This document shows, in pieces, positions 52,820-64,000 of a stretch of DNA of 64,000 bases. Within the stretch, counting starts at the first letter, position 1. Each line of letters starts with the position of its first letter. The stretch comes from Burkholderia vietnamiensis LMG 10929. Its GTDB lineage: Bacteria > Pseudomonadota > Gammaproteobacteria > Burkholderiales > Burkholderiaceae. The notes beneath the pieces were generated by a model. The model ran no database searches, had not been told where the DNA came from, and saw only the letters and a list, made by a program, of their open reading frames with translations. The position numbers and the translations under genes are program-made. The stretch covers positions 372,001-436,000 of the forward strand of contig NZ_CP009632.1 in NCBI RefSeq assembly GCF_000959445.1, written 5' to 3'.

Positions 52820-52988
52820 GTATCTGATCGGGAACAGTATTGCACAATTCGGGCGTGCAACCGCGGTTCGTATCCAGTCGGAAACGAAAAGGCGATTTGC
52901 GGGAGTTGAATCGAGGTTTCGTATCCGGTCGAATACGGAACAACAGCAAAGAATGCCTATACGGTGATGCCCGTATCCGCTCGGGTAC
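52820..52988. promoter_or_regulatory. Four evenly spaced HipB-type operators
   Basis: 16-bp sites GTATCTGATCGGGAAC (52820-52835), GTATCCAGTCGGAAAC (52870-52885), GTATCCGGTCGAATAC (52921-52936) and GTATCCGCTCGGGTAC (52973-52988). Starts are 50, 51 and 52 bp apart, close to five helical turns. E. coli HipB binds TATCC-N8-GGATA; these have the same kind of short dyad (GTATCC...GRATAC). Confidence 0.8.
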
Positions 52989-53121
52989 GCGCGTTCGCGC
53001 GGCGCTGGCCCGGCCGGCATCGGGCCGGCGAGCGCGGCCATCGGCATCGTGCGCCGTGCATCAGCGCATCAGCGCCGCTGGCCGCCGCGCGCCGAATCCC
53101 CACGCGAGCCGTTGCGCCACC

Positions 53122-55241
<2,120 letters not shown>

Positions 55242-55305
55242 GCAGCGCGGAACGCGCGATGCTCCGGCAGCAGGCCGCCGTGGGCGGCTTGAACAGGAGC
55301 GAAGC

Positions 55306-55731
55306 ATGACCTCTGTATCTGAAGTGATGACACGCGATGCGGCGACCATCGCGCCGACCCAGACGCTGCGCGAAGCGGCGCAAATGATGGACGCGCTGAA
55401 CGTCGGCGCGCTGCCCGTGTGCGACGGCACGCGCCTCATCGGCATGCTGACGGACCGCGACATCGTCGTGCGGGCCGTCTCGATGGGCGTGCGGCCCGAC
55501 GAGCCGATCGAGGGCGTCGTCAGCGGGCCGGCGAACTGGTGTTACGAGGACGACGACATCTCCGCGGTGCAGAACAAGATGGCCGAAGCGCAGATTCGTC
55601 GCGTTCCGGTGGTCGATCGCGACAAGCGGCTGGTCGGCATCGTCGCGCTGGGCGATCTGGCCACGTCGGCCGACGGCGGGATGTCGTCGACGCTCGGCGC
55701 GGTGTCGGCGCCGTCGAAACCGGAACGATAG
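55306..55731 (+). CDS. CBS-domain protein
   Basis: 141 residues with two CBS motifs: [20 protein letters not shown] ... [19 protein letters not shown], then [27 protein letters not shown]. Stand-alone CBS pairs bind adenine nucleotides and sense energy state. ATG 55306 follows AGGAGCG. Confidence 0.9.
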   Translation: MTSVSEVMTRDAATIAPTQTLREAAQMMDALNVGALPVCDGTRLIGMLTDRDIVVRAVSMGVRPDEPIEGVVSGPANWCYEDDDISAVQNKMAEAQIRRVPVVDRDKRLVGIVALGDLATSADGGMSSTLGAVSAPSKPER

Positions 55732-55758
55732 AACGTGCAATCAGCTCAGGAGAATCGG

Positions 55759-56028
55759 ATGAACGAAGACAGGGAAACGCAGATCAGGGAACGTGCGTAC
55801 TGGCTGTGGCAGGCGGACGGTGCGCCTGAAGGGCGCGCGGACGAATACTGGCAGCGCGCCGAACGACAGCTCGACGCCGAGGGCGGCGACACGGACGGCG
55901 GCGGCGAGCTTGCCGCGGACGTGTCGATCGATCAGTCGGCGAAGCGTCGCAGTCCGGGGGAGCCGCTGCAGGATACGGATGCCGTACCGGCCGCGGAGGT
56001 CGCGCGGGAGAAGCGGCGCACGCGGTAA
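55759..56028 (+). CDS. DUF2934-like small protein
   Basis: 89 residues. The N-terminus, RETQIRERAYWLWQADGAPE and GRADEYWQRAERQL, matches the short DUF2934 motif (REAYxLWExxGxPxGxxxxYWxxAE). The rest is polar and likely disordered. ATG 55759 follows AGGAG. Function unknown. Confidence 0.8.
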   Translation: MNEDRETQIRERAYWLWQADGAPEGRADEYWQRAERQLDAEGGDTDGGGELAADVSIDQSAKRRSPGEPLQDTDAVPAAEVAREKRRTR

Positions 56029-56233
56029 GGCACGGCATAGGGCGCGCCAGCCATCGGGCGTAAGGGCGCTGCTCGACGGCGGTGGCCGTCACTGGCGCCG
56101 CCGTGCGCGGGGGCACGAACTCGAAGAAGCGCGGCGGCTGCGGAAGCATCGGCAGTCGCCGCGCAGCACCAGCACGCATTCACCAGCGCACGCCCGGCTC
56201 CGCGCCGCCTCCATTACGTCGCGATCGACGCGC

Positions 56234-56374
56234 TCACCCATCCTCCCCGACTTCAGTCGGATCGGGAAGCTCGGGCAGATCGTTCCGACGCTCGGGCTGC
56301 GGATGGCCCGGCTTGCCGGCATGGCCGCCTTGCTCGTCGTCGTCGGGTGTCAGATCGTTCGGGTCGCTCATCAT
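56234..56374 (-). CDS. Very small acidic protein
   Basis: 46 residues: MMSDPNDLTPDDDEQGGHAG, KPGHPQPERRNDLPELPDPT. ATG 56374 follows GAGGAG with ideal spacing, the main reason to call it. Unfolded-looking, role unknown. It lies just downstream of the hybrid kinase on the same strand, so it could be co-transcribed. Confidence 0.5.
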   Translation of the reverse strand: MMSDPNDLTPDDDEQGGHAGKPGHPQPERRNDLPELPDPTEVGEDG

Positions 56375-56443
56375 CGTTCTCCTCGGTCGCAAGGGTGCCG
56401 GCGCGGCTGGCATGCCGATCTCAAGCATCGACCGTGCCGCGGC

Positions 56444-58681
56444 TTAGCGCCCGGCTTGCGGACCGTCGTGGTTGGGCGTCCCGCCTTGCGCGCCGGTGCG
56501 GCTCATCGCGAGATGCAGCGCGGCCGGGTCGACCGGTTTCACGAAATGCTCGGCGAATCCGGTCGCGAGACAGCGCTCGCGATCCGAGTGGCGACCATAG
56601 CCGGTCAGCGCGAGAAAGATGCACGGCGGGACTTCGTTGATCGCCTTCAGCCGCAGCAGCAGTTCGTAGCCGTCCATCACCGGCAAACCGATATCGAGGA
56701 TCGCGACGTCCGGACGATACGCGCGATACGCGGCGAGCGCCGTCACCGGGTCGTGCACGACCGCGACCTCGTGCCCGGCGTCGCGCAACCACTGCGCGAG
56801 CGTCGATGCGGCGTCCTCGTTGTCGTCGACGAGCATGACGCGCCGGCCGCTGCCGGGTGCGGCCACGCGGATGCCGGGCTCCGCTTGCGGCGCGGCCGCG
56901 GCGCCGACGCGCGGCCGGAATTCCGGCAGCACGATCGTGAACGTGCTGCCGCGGCCGGGCCCGGCGCTGTCCGCGCGCACGGTGCCGCCATGCAGGTTCA
57001 CGAGGCTGCGCACCAGCGCGAGGCCGATGCCGAGGCCGCCGTGCGCCTGCTTGTTGTCGCCGTCGATCCGGTAGAACGGTTCGAAGATGCTCTGAAGGCG
57101 GTCGGGCGGAATGCCCGCGCCGTTGTCGTGCACTTCGATCAGCGTGCTGCCGTCCGCACCGCGTTGCGCGTGCACCGCGATGTCGCCGCCCGGCAGCGTG
57201 TATTTCGCCGCGTTTGTCAGCAGGTTCGCGACGACCTGCGACAGGCGCACGGGGTCGCCGTGGCAGCGCGCCTCGGGGTCCGTGTCGACGTGCAGACGGT
57301 GGCGGCGCTGCTCGAGCAGCGGGCTCGCGACCTCGACCGCGCGGTCGACGATGTCCGCGAGCCGCACCGCTTCCTTCTTCAGCGTGATCTTGCCGCGCGT
57401 GATGCGCGACACATCGAGCAGATCGTCGATCAGCCGGACCATGTGGTCCAGCTGGCGCTGGATGATCGCAATCTCGTTCGGCGTGGCCTGGCCGTCGCGA
57501 TTGCGGATCAGCTCCAGCGCGAGCGAGATCGGCGTCAACGGGTTGCGCAGCTCGTGGCCGAGCACCGCGAGAAACTGGTCCTTCGCCTGGTTCGCGTCGC
57601 GCAGCTCGCCGAGCAGCCGGTCGCGCTCGGCGTTGGCCGCGACCAGCTTCTCGCGCGCCGCGACGTGTTCCGTCACCTCGACGGCGCTGACGATCACGCC
57701 GAGCCCGTCCGCCAGCGGTTGCGGATTGAAGTGCAGCCGGTACACGCGCGCGCCGTCCGCGTCGGTATCGTCGGTATCGGGCCGGTCGTGGTGCTCGCCG
57801 ATCGTCGTCGAGCGCCCCTGCACGCGCGCCGCTTCCAGCGCGCGCGCGATCGCCGCGGTGTCGCCGCCGGGCAGCACCGACGTCAGCGGCCGGCCGACGA
57901 TGTCGGTTCGGCCGCACAGCGCGGAGAAGCGGTGATTCGCGAGCACGATCCGATGCGCGGCGCCCGACAGCAGCGCGATCGGCAGCGGCGCATGCATCAG
58001 CACGCCGTTGCGTTGCTGCTCGGCATCCTCGCGGCGGCGGATCTCGTCGGTGAGCGCGCGCGCCCGTTGCTGGGACAGCGCGAGCGTCAGATGCAGCTGG
58101 TTCTCGTCGCTGCGCAGCGACGCCGAAGGCAGGATGCGCCGGTGCAGCGCACACACGTGGCGGAACATCTCCGACTGCTCGGCGCCCGGAAACGCGTCGT
58201 GCGGATAGCCGCAGTACAGCGAGAAGCGGTATCGCTCGATTAACTCGTTCCATAGCGCTTCGAGCCGCAGCGCACCCGCGTAGCGATGCTGCGCGCACAG
58301 CAGCGCGACCATTTCGCCGAACGCGTGTACCGGCCGGCCCGCGCGCACGGCCGCTTCGACGATGGTGCCGATCGAGCGGCGAAAGCGCGCGGGGTCGGGC
58401 AGGCCGCCGTCCATGCAGCTGTCGAGCAGTGCTTGCGCGCTCGACATGAAGACGCGGTCGCGCGCCGCACTGCCGTTCGCTCGCTCGAGCGTGCCGAGCC
58501 GCGCGTAGACGGCCGCCAGCCGCTCGGGCCGTGCAATCACGATCGCGCTGCCGCCGTCGCGCAGCGCGTCGGCCGAGAACGATGCGACTTCCGACACGAG
58601 CTGCTCGTCGGAGTCGTAGAACTGAACGAAGTGGTCGGTGCGCATCGGCGCGGATTTCAGCAGGGTAGAGGCAGATTTCAT
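56444..58681 (-). CDS. MEDS-PAS hybrid histidine kinase with receiver domain
   Basis: 745 residues. An N-terminal MEDS domain (about 15-185; HFVQFYDSDEQLVSEVASFS, a methanogen/methylotroph sensor fold) is followed by a PAS domain (about 220-345), HisKA with the phosphoacceptor in LAVLGHELRNPLTPISLALE, HATPase_c (VVANLLTNAAKYTL, HDNGAGIPP, GGLGIGLALVRSLVNLHGGT) and a C-terminal receiver (VMLVDDNEDAASTLAQWL; Asp in DVAILDIGLPVMDGYELL). Lacks membrane helices, so it is a cytoplasmic sensor, perhaps of a small hydrophobic or redox ligand. No cognate regulator gene is adjacent. Confidence 0.92.
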   Translation of the reverse strand: MKSASTLLKSAPMRTDHFVQFYDSDEQLVSEVASFSADALRDGGSAIVIARPERLAAVYARLGTLERANGSAARDRVFMSSAQALLDSCMDGGLPDPARFRRSIGTIVEAAVRAGRPVHAFGEMVALLCAQHRYAGALRLEALWNELIERYRFSLYCGYPHDAFPGAEQSEMFRHVCALHRRILPSASLRSDENQLHLTLALSQQRARALTDEIRRREDAEQQRNGVLMHAPLPIALLSGAAHRIVLANHRFSALCGRTDIVGRPLTSVLPGGDTAAIARALEAARVQGRSTTIGEHHDRPDTDDTDADGARVYRLHFNPQPLADGLGVIVSAVEVTEHVAAREKLVAANAERDRLLGELRDANQAKDQFLAVLGHELRNPLTPISLALELIRNRDGQATPNEIAIIQRQLDHMVRLIDDLLDVSRITRGKITLKKEAVRLADIVDRAVEVASPLLEQRRHRLHVDTDPEARCHGDPVRLSQVVANLLTNAAKYTLPGGDIAVHAQRGADGSTLIEVHDNGAGIPPDRLQSIFEPFYRIDGDNKQAHGGLGIGLALVRSLVNLHGGTVRADSAGPGRGSTFTIVLPEFRPRVGAAAAPQAEPGIRVAAPGSGRRVMLVDDNEDAASTLAQWLRDAGHEVAVVHDPVTALAAYRAYRPDVAILDIGLPVMDGYELLLRLKAINEVPPCIFLALTGYGRHSDRERCLATGFAEHFVKPVDPAALHLAMSRTGAQGGTPNHDGPQAGR

Positions 58682-59011
58682 ATCTCACGACACCACGACG
58701 CCGCAGGCAGCCGGCGAACCGGTACGGCCGGCCTATCCCGGCCGGCCTGAGCAAACTGCGTGCCGCGCCCGGATTCCCGTGCGGCGGGCGTCGCCGCGCC
58801 GCCATGCGGGCGCGCGCGGTGCCGGGCGGCGCTGCGTTTGTAAATTCTGCAGTGCAATGGTCGGATGGATACGGATGTTGCGCGGCCGCATGACGGCATG
58901 GCGCTTGCTGAAGGCGGGTGTCGTCGCACGCCGCCGCGCGCCCGCGATTCGAGCGCGTTCTGCACCGCCGCAGCGGCGTTGCGCCTGCCCATCCGCACAC
59001 GGGAGAAAGCC
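58682..59011. promoter_or_regulatory. Divergent region between the kinase and a small gene
   Basis: 330 bp without a supported gene. It contains GCGTTTGTAAATTC at 58834-58847, similar to the GCGCTTGTAAAACG at 3020-3033, and likely divergent promoters. Confidence 0.3.
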
Positions 59012-59278
59012 ATGACCCAATCCAGCATACCGAACGATCGCGACGCACGCGGCCTGGCCCGCACGCCGGAACCGCACGGCGGCACGCAGGCCGAACCGGC
59101 GCGGCCGCCAGGCCACGCGCCCGGCGGCGGCGAGCTCGATTCGATTCCGGGCGATCAGGCGCGCAAGGTCGTGCCCGACGATCCGCGTCAGACCGCCGCC
59201 CGCGATCCGTCCGACAAGCCCTGGCCCGACGGGCACGACGCGCCCGACGACGCAGGCGACCGGCCGCGCCCGCTGTAA
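59012..59278 (+). CDS. Small hydrophilic, Pro/Asp-rich protein
   Basis: 88 residues: MTQSSIPNDRDARGLARTPE, then DSIPGDQARKVVPDDPRQTA, WPDGHDAPDDAGDRPRPL. ATG 59012 follows GGGAGAAA. Disordered-looking, resembles those at 40625 and 56234. Function unknown. Confidence 0.6.
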   Translation: MTQSSIPNDRDARGLARTPEPHGGTQAEPARPPGHAPGGGELDSIPGDQARKVVPDDPRQTAARDPSDKPWPDGHDAPDDAGDRPRPL

Positions 59279-59372
59279 TGGCCAGTTGCGTTGCACGCGC
59301 CGCACCGCAGCCGCGGCTCGGCGCACTTCGGCATCCATCGCTATTCGTGTAGATCTCGCACCGGAGCCCACC

Positions 59373-60377
59373 ATGTCATCAGACGAAGTATCCGAATCGC
59401 GCCGCAAGTGGATGCAGGGCACGACGGCCAGCCTGGTCGCGAGCGTCGCGATTCCGGCCGTCGCGCAGAATGCCGGCGCGACCGATGTCGGCGACACCGC
59501 GCCGCACGACCCGCGCACGCTGTATCCGCACGCGCCGTTTCCGCAGCAGCACCAGCCGTGGCCGGGCCTCGCCGGGCGCATGACGCCGCGGCCCGATCAC
59601 GGTGAGCGCAGCTACCGCGGCAGCGGCCGGCTCGACGGCCGCAAGGCGCTGATTACCGGCGGCGACTCCGGGATCGGCCGTGCCGCCGCGATCGCGTTCG
59701 CGCGCGAGGGCGCGGACGTCGCGATCGCCTATCTGCCGGACGAGGAGCCCGATGCGCGCGAGGTGGTGCAATACATTCGCAGTGCGGGCCGCAAGGCAGT
59801 GCCGCTGCCCGTCGACATCCGCACCGAAGCGGCGTGTGGCAAGCTCGTCGAACAGGCGGTCGCAGGCTTGGGCGGGCTCGATATTCTCGTGAACAATGCG
59901 GCGCGTCAGCAGAGCCACGATTCGATCCTCGACATCAGCACCGAGCAGTTCGACTGGACGCTGCGCACCAATTTATATGCGCTGTTCTGGATCACGCGCG
60001 CCGCGATTCCGCACATGCCGCCCGGTTCGGCGATCGTCAACACGACCTCGGTGAATGCGTACGATCCGTCGGCGAACCTGCTCGACTACGCGATGACGAA
60101 GGCCGCGATCGCCAACTTCACGAAAGGGCTCGCGAAGCAGATGATCCAGCGCGGGATTCGCGTGAACGGCGTCGCGCCGGGGCCGTTCTGGACGCCGCTG
60201 CAGGTGAGCGGCGGCCAGACCGAGAAGAACGTCGAGACGTTTGGCCAGCAGGTGCCGATGGGTCGGCCGGGGCAGCCGGCGGAACTCGCGTCGATCTATG
60301 TCGAACTGGCGTCGTCGCGTGCGAGCTATGTGACGGGGCAGATCTATGGCGCGTCGGGCGGCGCGGGGCAGCCTTAG
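59373..60377 (+). CDS. SDR-family oxidoreductase with Tat-like leader
   Basis: 334 residues. The N-terminal ESRRKWMQGTTASLVASVAI is twin-arginine-like, then a proline-rich linker (DPRTLYPHAPFPQQHQPWPG) and a YghA/Ydad-like SDR domain: GRKALITGGDSGIGRAAAIA, ILVNNAARQQ, IVNTTSVNAY, YAMTKAAIANFTKGL, and a C-terminal ITGQIYGASGG-like stretch. Some relatives carry such leaders, though SDRs are normally cytoplasmic. ATG 59373 follows CCGGAG. Confidence 0.88.
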   Translation: MSSDEVSESRRKWMQGTTASLVASVAIPAVAQNAGATDVGDTAPHDPRTLYPHAPFPQQHQPWPGLAGRMTPRPDHGERSYRGSGRLDGRKALITGGDSGIGRAAAIAFAREGADVAIAYLPDEEPDAREVVQYIRSAGRKAVPLPVDIRTEAACGKLVEQAVAGLGGLDILVNNAARQQSHDSILDISTEQFDWTLRTNLYALFWITRAAIPHMPPGSAIVNTTSVNAYDPSANLLDYAMTKAAIANFTKGLAKQMIQRGIRVNGVAPGPFWTPLQVSGGQTEKNVETFGQQVPMGRPGQPAELASIYVELASSRASYVTGQIYGASGGAGQP

Positions 60378-60517
60378 CGGCGCGGCGCAAGTGCCGATCG
60401 GCTGGACCGCTCCGGCGATCAGGCGCCGTTCGAACTGATCTTCAAGGCGTCGAATTCGACGGCGAGTTCGGCTCCTAGGCTTGAATACATGCAGGCATCC
60501 ACGCCGCGCGTATCCCC

Positions 60518-60838
60518 TTACGAAAACGTGGTCGCGATCATGATGCCGAACACCACGCCGATCGCGATGCCGGTCAGCCGGCCGTAGATCGATGCGTGCA
60601 CGTTGTCGTCGAGTTCGAACGGCGAGCGCTTGTGCTTCCATACCGTGCTGAAGACGAGCGGGCGCGCGAGCAGCAACGCGCACGCGATCAGCACCGGTGT
60701 CGCGACCAGCAGCGCGATGCGAGCGGCGTTCCAGTTGACGCCGTGCATCAGCAGCGATACGACGGCGGCGAGCGGCACCTCGACGCACAGGCCGAGCAGC
60801 GATCCGCCGACGAAGGAGTCTCCCGGTGCTTGGAACAT
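60518..60838 (-). CDS. Small membrane protein of unknown function
   Basis: 106 residues. About three helices: LLGLCVEVPLAAVVSLLMHG, IALLVATPVLIACALLLARP and LTGIAIGVVFGIMIATTF. No family recognised. ATG 60838 is my choice; a GTG at 60883 extends the frame. Confidence 0.65.
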   Translation of the reverse strand: MFQAPGDSFVGGSLLGLCVEVPLAAVVSLLMHGVNWNAARIALLVATPVLIACALLLARPLVFSTVWKHKRSPFELDDNVHASIYGRLTGIAIGVVFGIMIATTFS

Positions 60839-61165
60839 GAGCGTCGGTCCGTTCGAAGGAATTGCGCACCCGCTTCGGGTCACATGAGAAAGCGATCGCG
60901 GCGAGCGGGCGACGACCGTGGTCGATCGTGTGGCCGCGATGTTAAGGCAATTTTCCGGCCGGTTGCCGGCGACTCACGCTATTTAACAAAGCGCCGATGC
61001 GCCGTGACGTCATATGCGCGCGACACTCGACGGCGCGCGGCTTCGGCCCGACAATACGCTCGCGCGTCGGCCGCTCGATTCGGCGAAACGCATGACCGAG
61101 CTTGCCGATTCGACGGCCATCGCGGCTGTCGGCAGCGCGCTCGAAGATCCCGGGGAGACCGAAAC

Positions 61166-61936
61166 ATGTTCGAAGACATCACCCACTATCCGACGACGAT
61201 CGCATGCAAGGTGTGCGCTGCCGAAGCCGACATCTGCGGCGTGGTCGATATCTCGCGTTGCGGCGCCGACATGATCGCGGGGAACAAGGTCGATCCGTTC
61301 GTCGGTGTGCCGATCTACTACTACGCATGCCGGCAATGCGGCTTCACGTGCACGCCGGCGTTCGACCATTGGACGCACGACGACTTCGCGCGTCATGTCT
61401 ACAACGACGACTACGTGCGCCATGATCCCGAGTATCTCGAGCATCGCCCGCAACAGCATGCCGACCTGATCTGCACGAGCTTCCCGGAAATGCGCGACGG
61501 CCGCATTCTCGATTTCGGTTCGGGGTTGGGGCTGCTCGAGCGCAAGTTGTCGGCGCGCGGGTTCGGCGACGTCACGTCGTACGATCCGTTCAGCCAGGCT
61601 GTCGCGCCGCACGGCACGTTCGACGCGGTGCTGTCGTTCGAGGTGTTCGAGCATCATCCGCAGCCGCGACGCCTGTTCGCCGACATCGTCCGCTATCGCG
61701 GCGTCGCGGGCGCGCTGCTGTTTCAGACCTCGCTGATCACGCCGGAGATTCGCGCGCGCGGCATCGAGCAGTGGTGGTACTGCGTGCCGCGCAACGGACA
61801 TATTTCGTTCTACACGAGCGCGGCGCTCACGCTGCTGGCGACGGAGCACGGGCTCGAACTGGGATCGTTCAGCCCGGAACTGCACGTGGTGTTCGATCGC
61901 GCGTCCGCGCCGCGGTGGGTGTCGAAGTTCTTCTGA
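61166..61936 (+). CDS. Class I SAM-dependent methyltransferase with N-terminal zinc ribbon
   Basis: 256 residues. N-terminal Cys pairs CKVCAAEADIC and CRQCGFTC suggest a zinc-binding head, followed by a methyltransferase domain with the SAM motif ILDFGSGLGLLERKLSARGF and VLSFEVFEHHPQP. The substrate is unknown; such fused zinc-ribbon enzymes act on small metabolites or sugars. ATG 61166 follows GGGGAGA. Confidence 0.87.
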   Translation: MFEDITHYPTTIACKVCAAEADICGVVDISRCGADMIAGNKVDPFVGVPIYYYACRQCGFTCTPAFDHWTHDDFARHVYNDDYVRHDPEYLEHRPQQHADLICTSFPEMRDGRILDFGSGLGLLERKLSARGFGDVTSYDPFSQAVAPHGTFDAVLSFEVFEHHPQPRRLFADIVRYRGVAGALLFQTSLITPEIRARGIEQWWYCVPRNGHISFYTSAALTLLATEHGLELGSFSPELHVVFDRASAPRWVSKFF

Positions 61937-62005
61937 ACGATGCGGCGCGCAACGCGCTACGTGGCGTCCGCGTTCATACCGCAATCCACCGCCGCTACGA
62001 CCATG

Positions 62006-63523
62006 CTACGCATGGCTTTCCGAATCGAGCCGCTTCACCGATTCCAGCGCGCGTGCACGCGCGCACTGATGATCGACGATCGGCATCGGATAGCTTCGCC
62101 CGAGCGTGACGGACGCGCGTTGCAACTGCTCGCGCGACGCGGCCCATGGCGCGTGGACGGTGTCTGCGGAAAGCTGCGCGAGCTCGGGCACCCAGCGACG
62201 CGTGTAGTCGCCGTGCGGATCGAACTTCTGCGCCTGCAGAACCGGATTGAAGATGCGGAAATACGGCGCCGCGTCGGCGCCGCTGCCCGACACCCACTGC
62301 CAGCTCGCGGGATTGCTCGCCTCGTCGGCATCGACCAGCGTATCCCAGAACCATGCTTCGCCCTGTCGCCAGTCGATCAGCAAGTGTTTCGACAGAAACG
62401 ACGCCGCCACCATGCGCACGCGGTTGTGCATCCAGCCGGTATGCCACAGCTCGCGCATGCCGGCATCGACGAGCGGGTAGCCCGTGCGGCCCGTCTGCCA
62501 CTTGCGCAGTGACTTCGCGTCGTCGCGCCACGGCATCGAATCGAACTGCCGGCGGAAATTGACCTGATGAAGCGGCGCGAAGTGATACAGGAGGTGGTAC
62601 GAGAATTCTCGCCAGCCGATTTCGCTGAGGAACTTGCTCAACGGCCCGTCCTTTGAGTCGACGCCGCGCACGATGCGCGCACTTCGCATTGCATCGGCCG
62701 CCGACAGCGTCGCGTACCAAACCTGCCGAACCGATATGTTGCCGAAGCGCAGATACGGCGACAGCCGGCTCGTCGCGCGAGCGGCCGGAAAATCGCGCAG
62801 CGTCGGATAGTCGGACAGCGAATTCTCCAGGAATGCTTCGAGTTGATCGCTGGCGGCTTGCTCGCCGCACTGCCAGGTCTCACGCAGCCCGCCGGCCCAG
62901 TCGGGAGCCGACGGCTGCAGCTCGAGCTCGCGAAGCGTGCAGACGTGTGGCGTCGCGTGGGCTGGAACCGGAAAAAACCGGATGTGCGACGGCGCCGGCA
63001 GCGGAACCGGCGGGAAAAAATCGTCGCGCCGAGCGGCTCTCCAGTACGCGCTGAAGACCTGGAACGGCAGGCCTTCGCGCGTGGTCACCGTCCACGGTTC
63101 GCGCAGCAGGTGCCCGTTGAACGTCGACACGGCGATCCCGCGGTCGATCAAGTCTCTCTTGATCGACGCATCGGTGCCGGTCTGCGCCTTCGCGTAACGC
63201 CGGTTCCAGACGACCATCGCCGCGCCGATCGCTGCGGCGAAACCGGTGATCGCTTCATGCTCGTTGCCGCGCAGCAGAATCAGCGAGCCGCCATGCGCCG
63301 CGAGCGCGTCGTCGAGTTTGCTCAGCGATTCATGGAGCCACCAGCGCTGCGCGCCGCCCATCGCACGACCGTGTTTCGGCGCGGCGTCGTGCACATACAC
63401 GCAAACGACCGGGTGCCCGGTGTCGAGCGCATGCGTCAGCGCGGGGTTGTCGGCCAGCCGTTGGTCGTCGCGGAACCATACGACGACGGGGCGAGCTTCG
63501 TGCGGAAGGTCGGAGCGGGTCAT
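62006..63523 (-). CDS. phrB: Deoxyribodipyrimidine photolyase (class I)
   Basis: 505 residues. The N-terminal photoreceptor domain has VVVWFRDDQRLADNPALTHA and the FAD domain has LSPYLRFGNISVRQVW, FLSEIGWREFSYHLLYHF, DAGMRELWHTGWMHNRVRMV and ASNPASWQWVSGSGADAAPY, which hold FAD-binding and lesion-binding residues. Uses blue light to split cyclobutane pyrimidine dimers. The ATG at 63523 is the natural start. Length is normal for the class. Confidence 0.95.
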   Translation of the reverse strand: MTRSDLPHEARPVVVWFRDDQRLADNPALTHALDTGHPVVCVYVHDAAPKHGRAMGGAQRWWLHESLSKLDDALAAHGGSLILLRGNEHEAITGFAAAIGAAMVVWNRRYAKAQTGTDASIKRDLIDRGIAVSTFNGHLLREPWTVTTREGLPFQVFSAYWRAARRDDFFPPVPLPAPSHIRFFPVPAHATPHVCTLRELELQPSAPDWAGGLRETWQCGEQAASDQLEAFLENSLSDYPTLRDFPAARATSRLSPYLRFGNISVRQVWYATLSAADAMRSARIVRGVDSKDGPLSKFLSEIGWREFSYHLLYHFAPLHQVNFRRQFDSMPWRDDAKSLRKWQTGRTGYPLVDAGMRELWHTGWMHNRVRMVAASFLSKHLLIDWRQGEAWFWDTLVDADEASNPASWQWVSGSGADAAPYFRIFNPVLQAQKFDPHGDYTRRWVPELAQLSADTVHAPWAASREQLQRASVTLGRSYPMPIVDHQCARARALESVKRLDSESHA

Positions 63524-64000
63524 GAGTGTGTCGTGAAGAGTTGCGGTTGCATGGTGTGAACGGGATGGGGCCGAGCCGCGCGACGTATCCGAACGATGGC
63601 CGCGTTATTCATGTCGCGGCCGTCCATTGCCCGCGATGACCGGCGCGGTCACGCCGTCCCAACGCGCTGCGATCGCGATCGCCGCCGGCAGGATGAGCGC
63701 CCACCTCGTCCGTGGCCACAGCGATGCACACGTCGCATCTCGACACGGCGCGCAACGTAATACGTCCTTCGCGGGCGCAGCCGAGCAGCGCCGAAGAAAT
63801 AGGGCGATTCGCGGACGATGGCTTCATCGGGAGCGATGGCGGGCATGCGGGCTCCGTTCGTTGGTTCATGTGTATACGGCGGTGCGCGGCGAACGGATGC
63901 ATCTCGTGCCGACACGAGCGGAACGCGCGCCTGCATCCGCCTGCGCCCTGACTACGTATACGCGGGTGTGCGACCCGCGTGGTCACAATTGGAGATTTGC
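63524..64000. other. Right end, no supported gene
   Basis: Overlapping frames on both strands lack recognisable domains and no ribosome site stands out. It may contain the promoter of the photolyase gene and the 5' edge of a gene beyond the window. Confidence 0.4.

Noticed and set aside
63609..63986. Overlapping frames at the right end
   Set aside because: Three frames are open on the minus strand and one on the plus strand; none has a domain, ribosome site or bias that singles it out.

Overview
The window is very GC-rich DNA with dense, short-spaced bacterial genes. Its content is typical of an environmental or opportunistic Burkholderia, most likely the Burkholderia cepacia complex: caa3-type oxidase, CioAB-type oxidase, EmrAB-NodT efflux with a separate outer-membrane lipoprotein, DUF1641/BON/DUF2934/CBS stress genes, flavohemoglobin, and IS3/IS5/IS66/IS110 debris. 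The mix of respiratory, stress and accessory genes without housekeeping genes suggests a secondary replicon. Genus and replicon are inferences from composition and gene content; no database was searched.

Region 1 (1-18150) is a core-like energy and redox block. It holds a caa3-type cytochrome c oxidase (subunit I runs off the left edge, subunit II carries a C-terminal cytochrome c domain), a short-chain dehydrogenase coupled to a GH15 glucoamylase/trehalase-type enzyme, a pyruvate-oxidase-like thiamine diphosphate enzyme, an enolase-superfamily enzyme, a membrane protein / gluconate-dehydrogenase-subunit-3 / GMC flavoprotein operon, a DUF305 protein, and a cyanide-insensitive bd-type quinol oxidase. 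The two subunits of that quinol oxidase are read as one uninterrupted frame. FRG, BON, DUF1641 and NUDIX genes follow.

Region 2 (18395-21170) carries an SDR gene and an NmrA-like gene divergent from a LysR regulator.

Region 3 (about 21180-39460) is an accessory island of lower GC. It begins with a decayed NmrA paralogue. It contains an apparently complete IS3 element, an IS5 element that splits a FrnE/DsbA-like gene, an internally deleted IS66-type element with an 8-bp target duplication and a zinc-ribbon passenger gene, several IS fragments, two diguanylate cyclases, an M20 amidohydrolase coupled to a TRIC channel, an AT-rich secreted orphan, an HxlR-azoreductase-oxidoreductase cluster, and two 148-bp MITE-like repeats in inverted orientation about 13.7 kb apart. 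I saw no integrase, tRNA or attachment site.

Region 4 (39464-63523) returns to core-like DNA: a frameshifted manganese catalase, the EmrA/EmrB/NodT tripartite pump (whose outer-membrane component ends in a 15-nt-repeat tail), a GNAT acetyltransferase, an HPr-like protein, PhnA, a spermidine-synthase-like protein, a ribbon-helix-helix protein, DUF1275, hipBA with four evenly spaced operators, flavohemoglobin, an MgtC-CBS-DUF2934 group, a MEDS hybrid histidine kinase, a Tat-like SDR, a zinc-ribbon methyltransferase and a class I DNA photolyase. The last 480 bases hold no gene I can support.

Together the core genes look like respiration under low oxygen or inhibitor stress (two alternative terminal oxidases, flavohemoglobin) plus general stress protection. 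The island adds signalling (c-di-GMP) and detoxification modules assembled by repeated IS activity.
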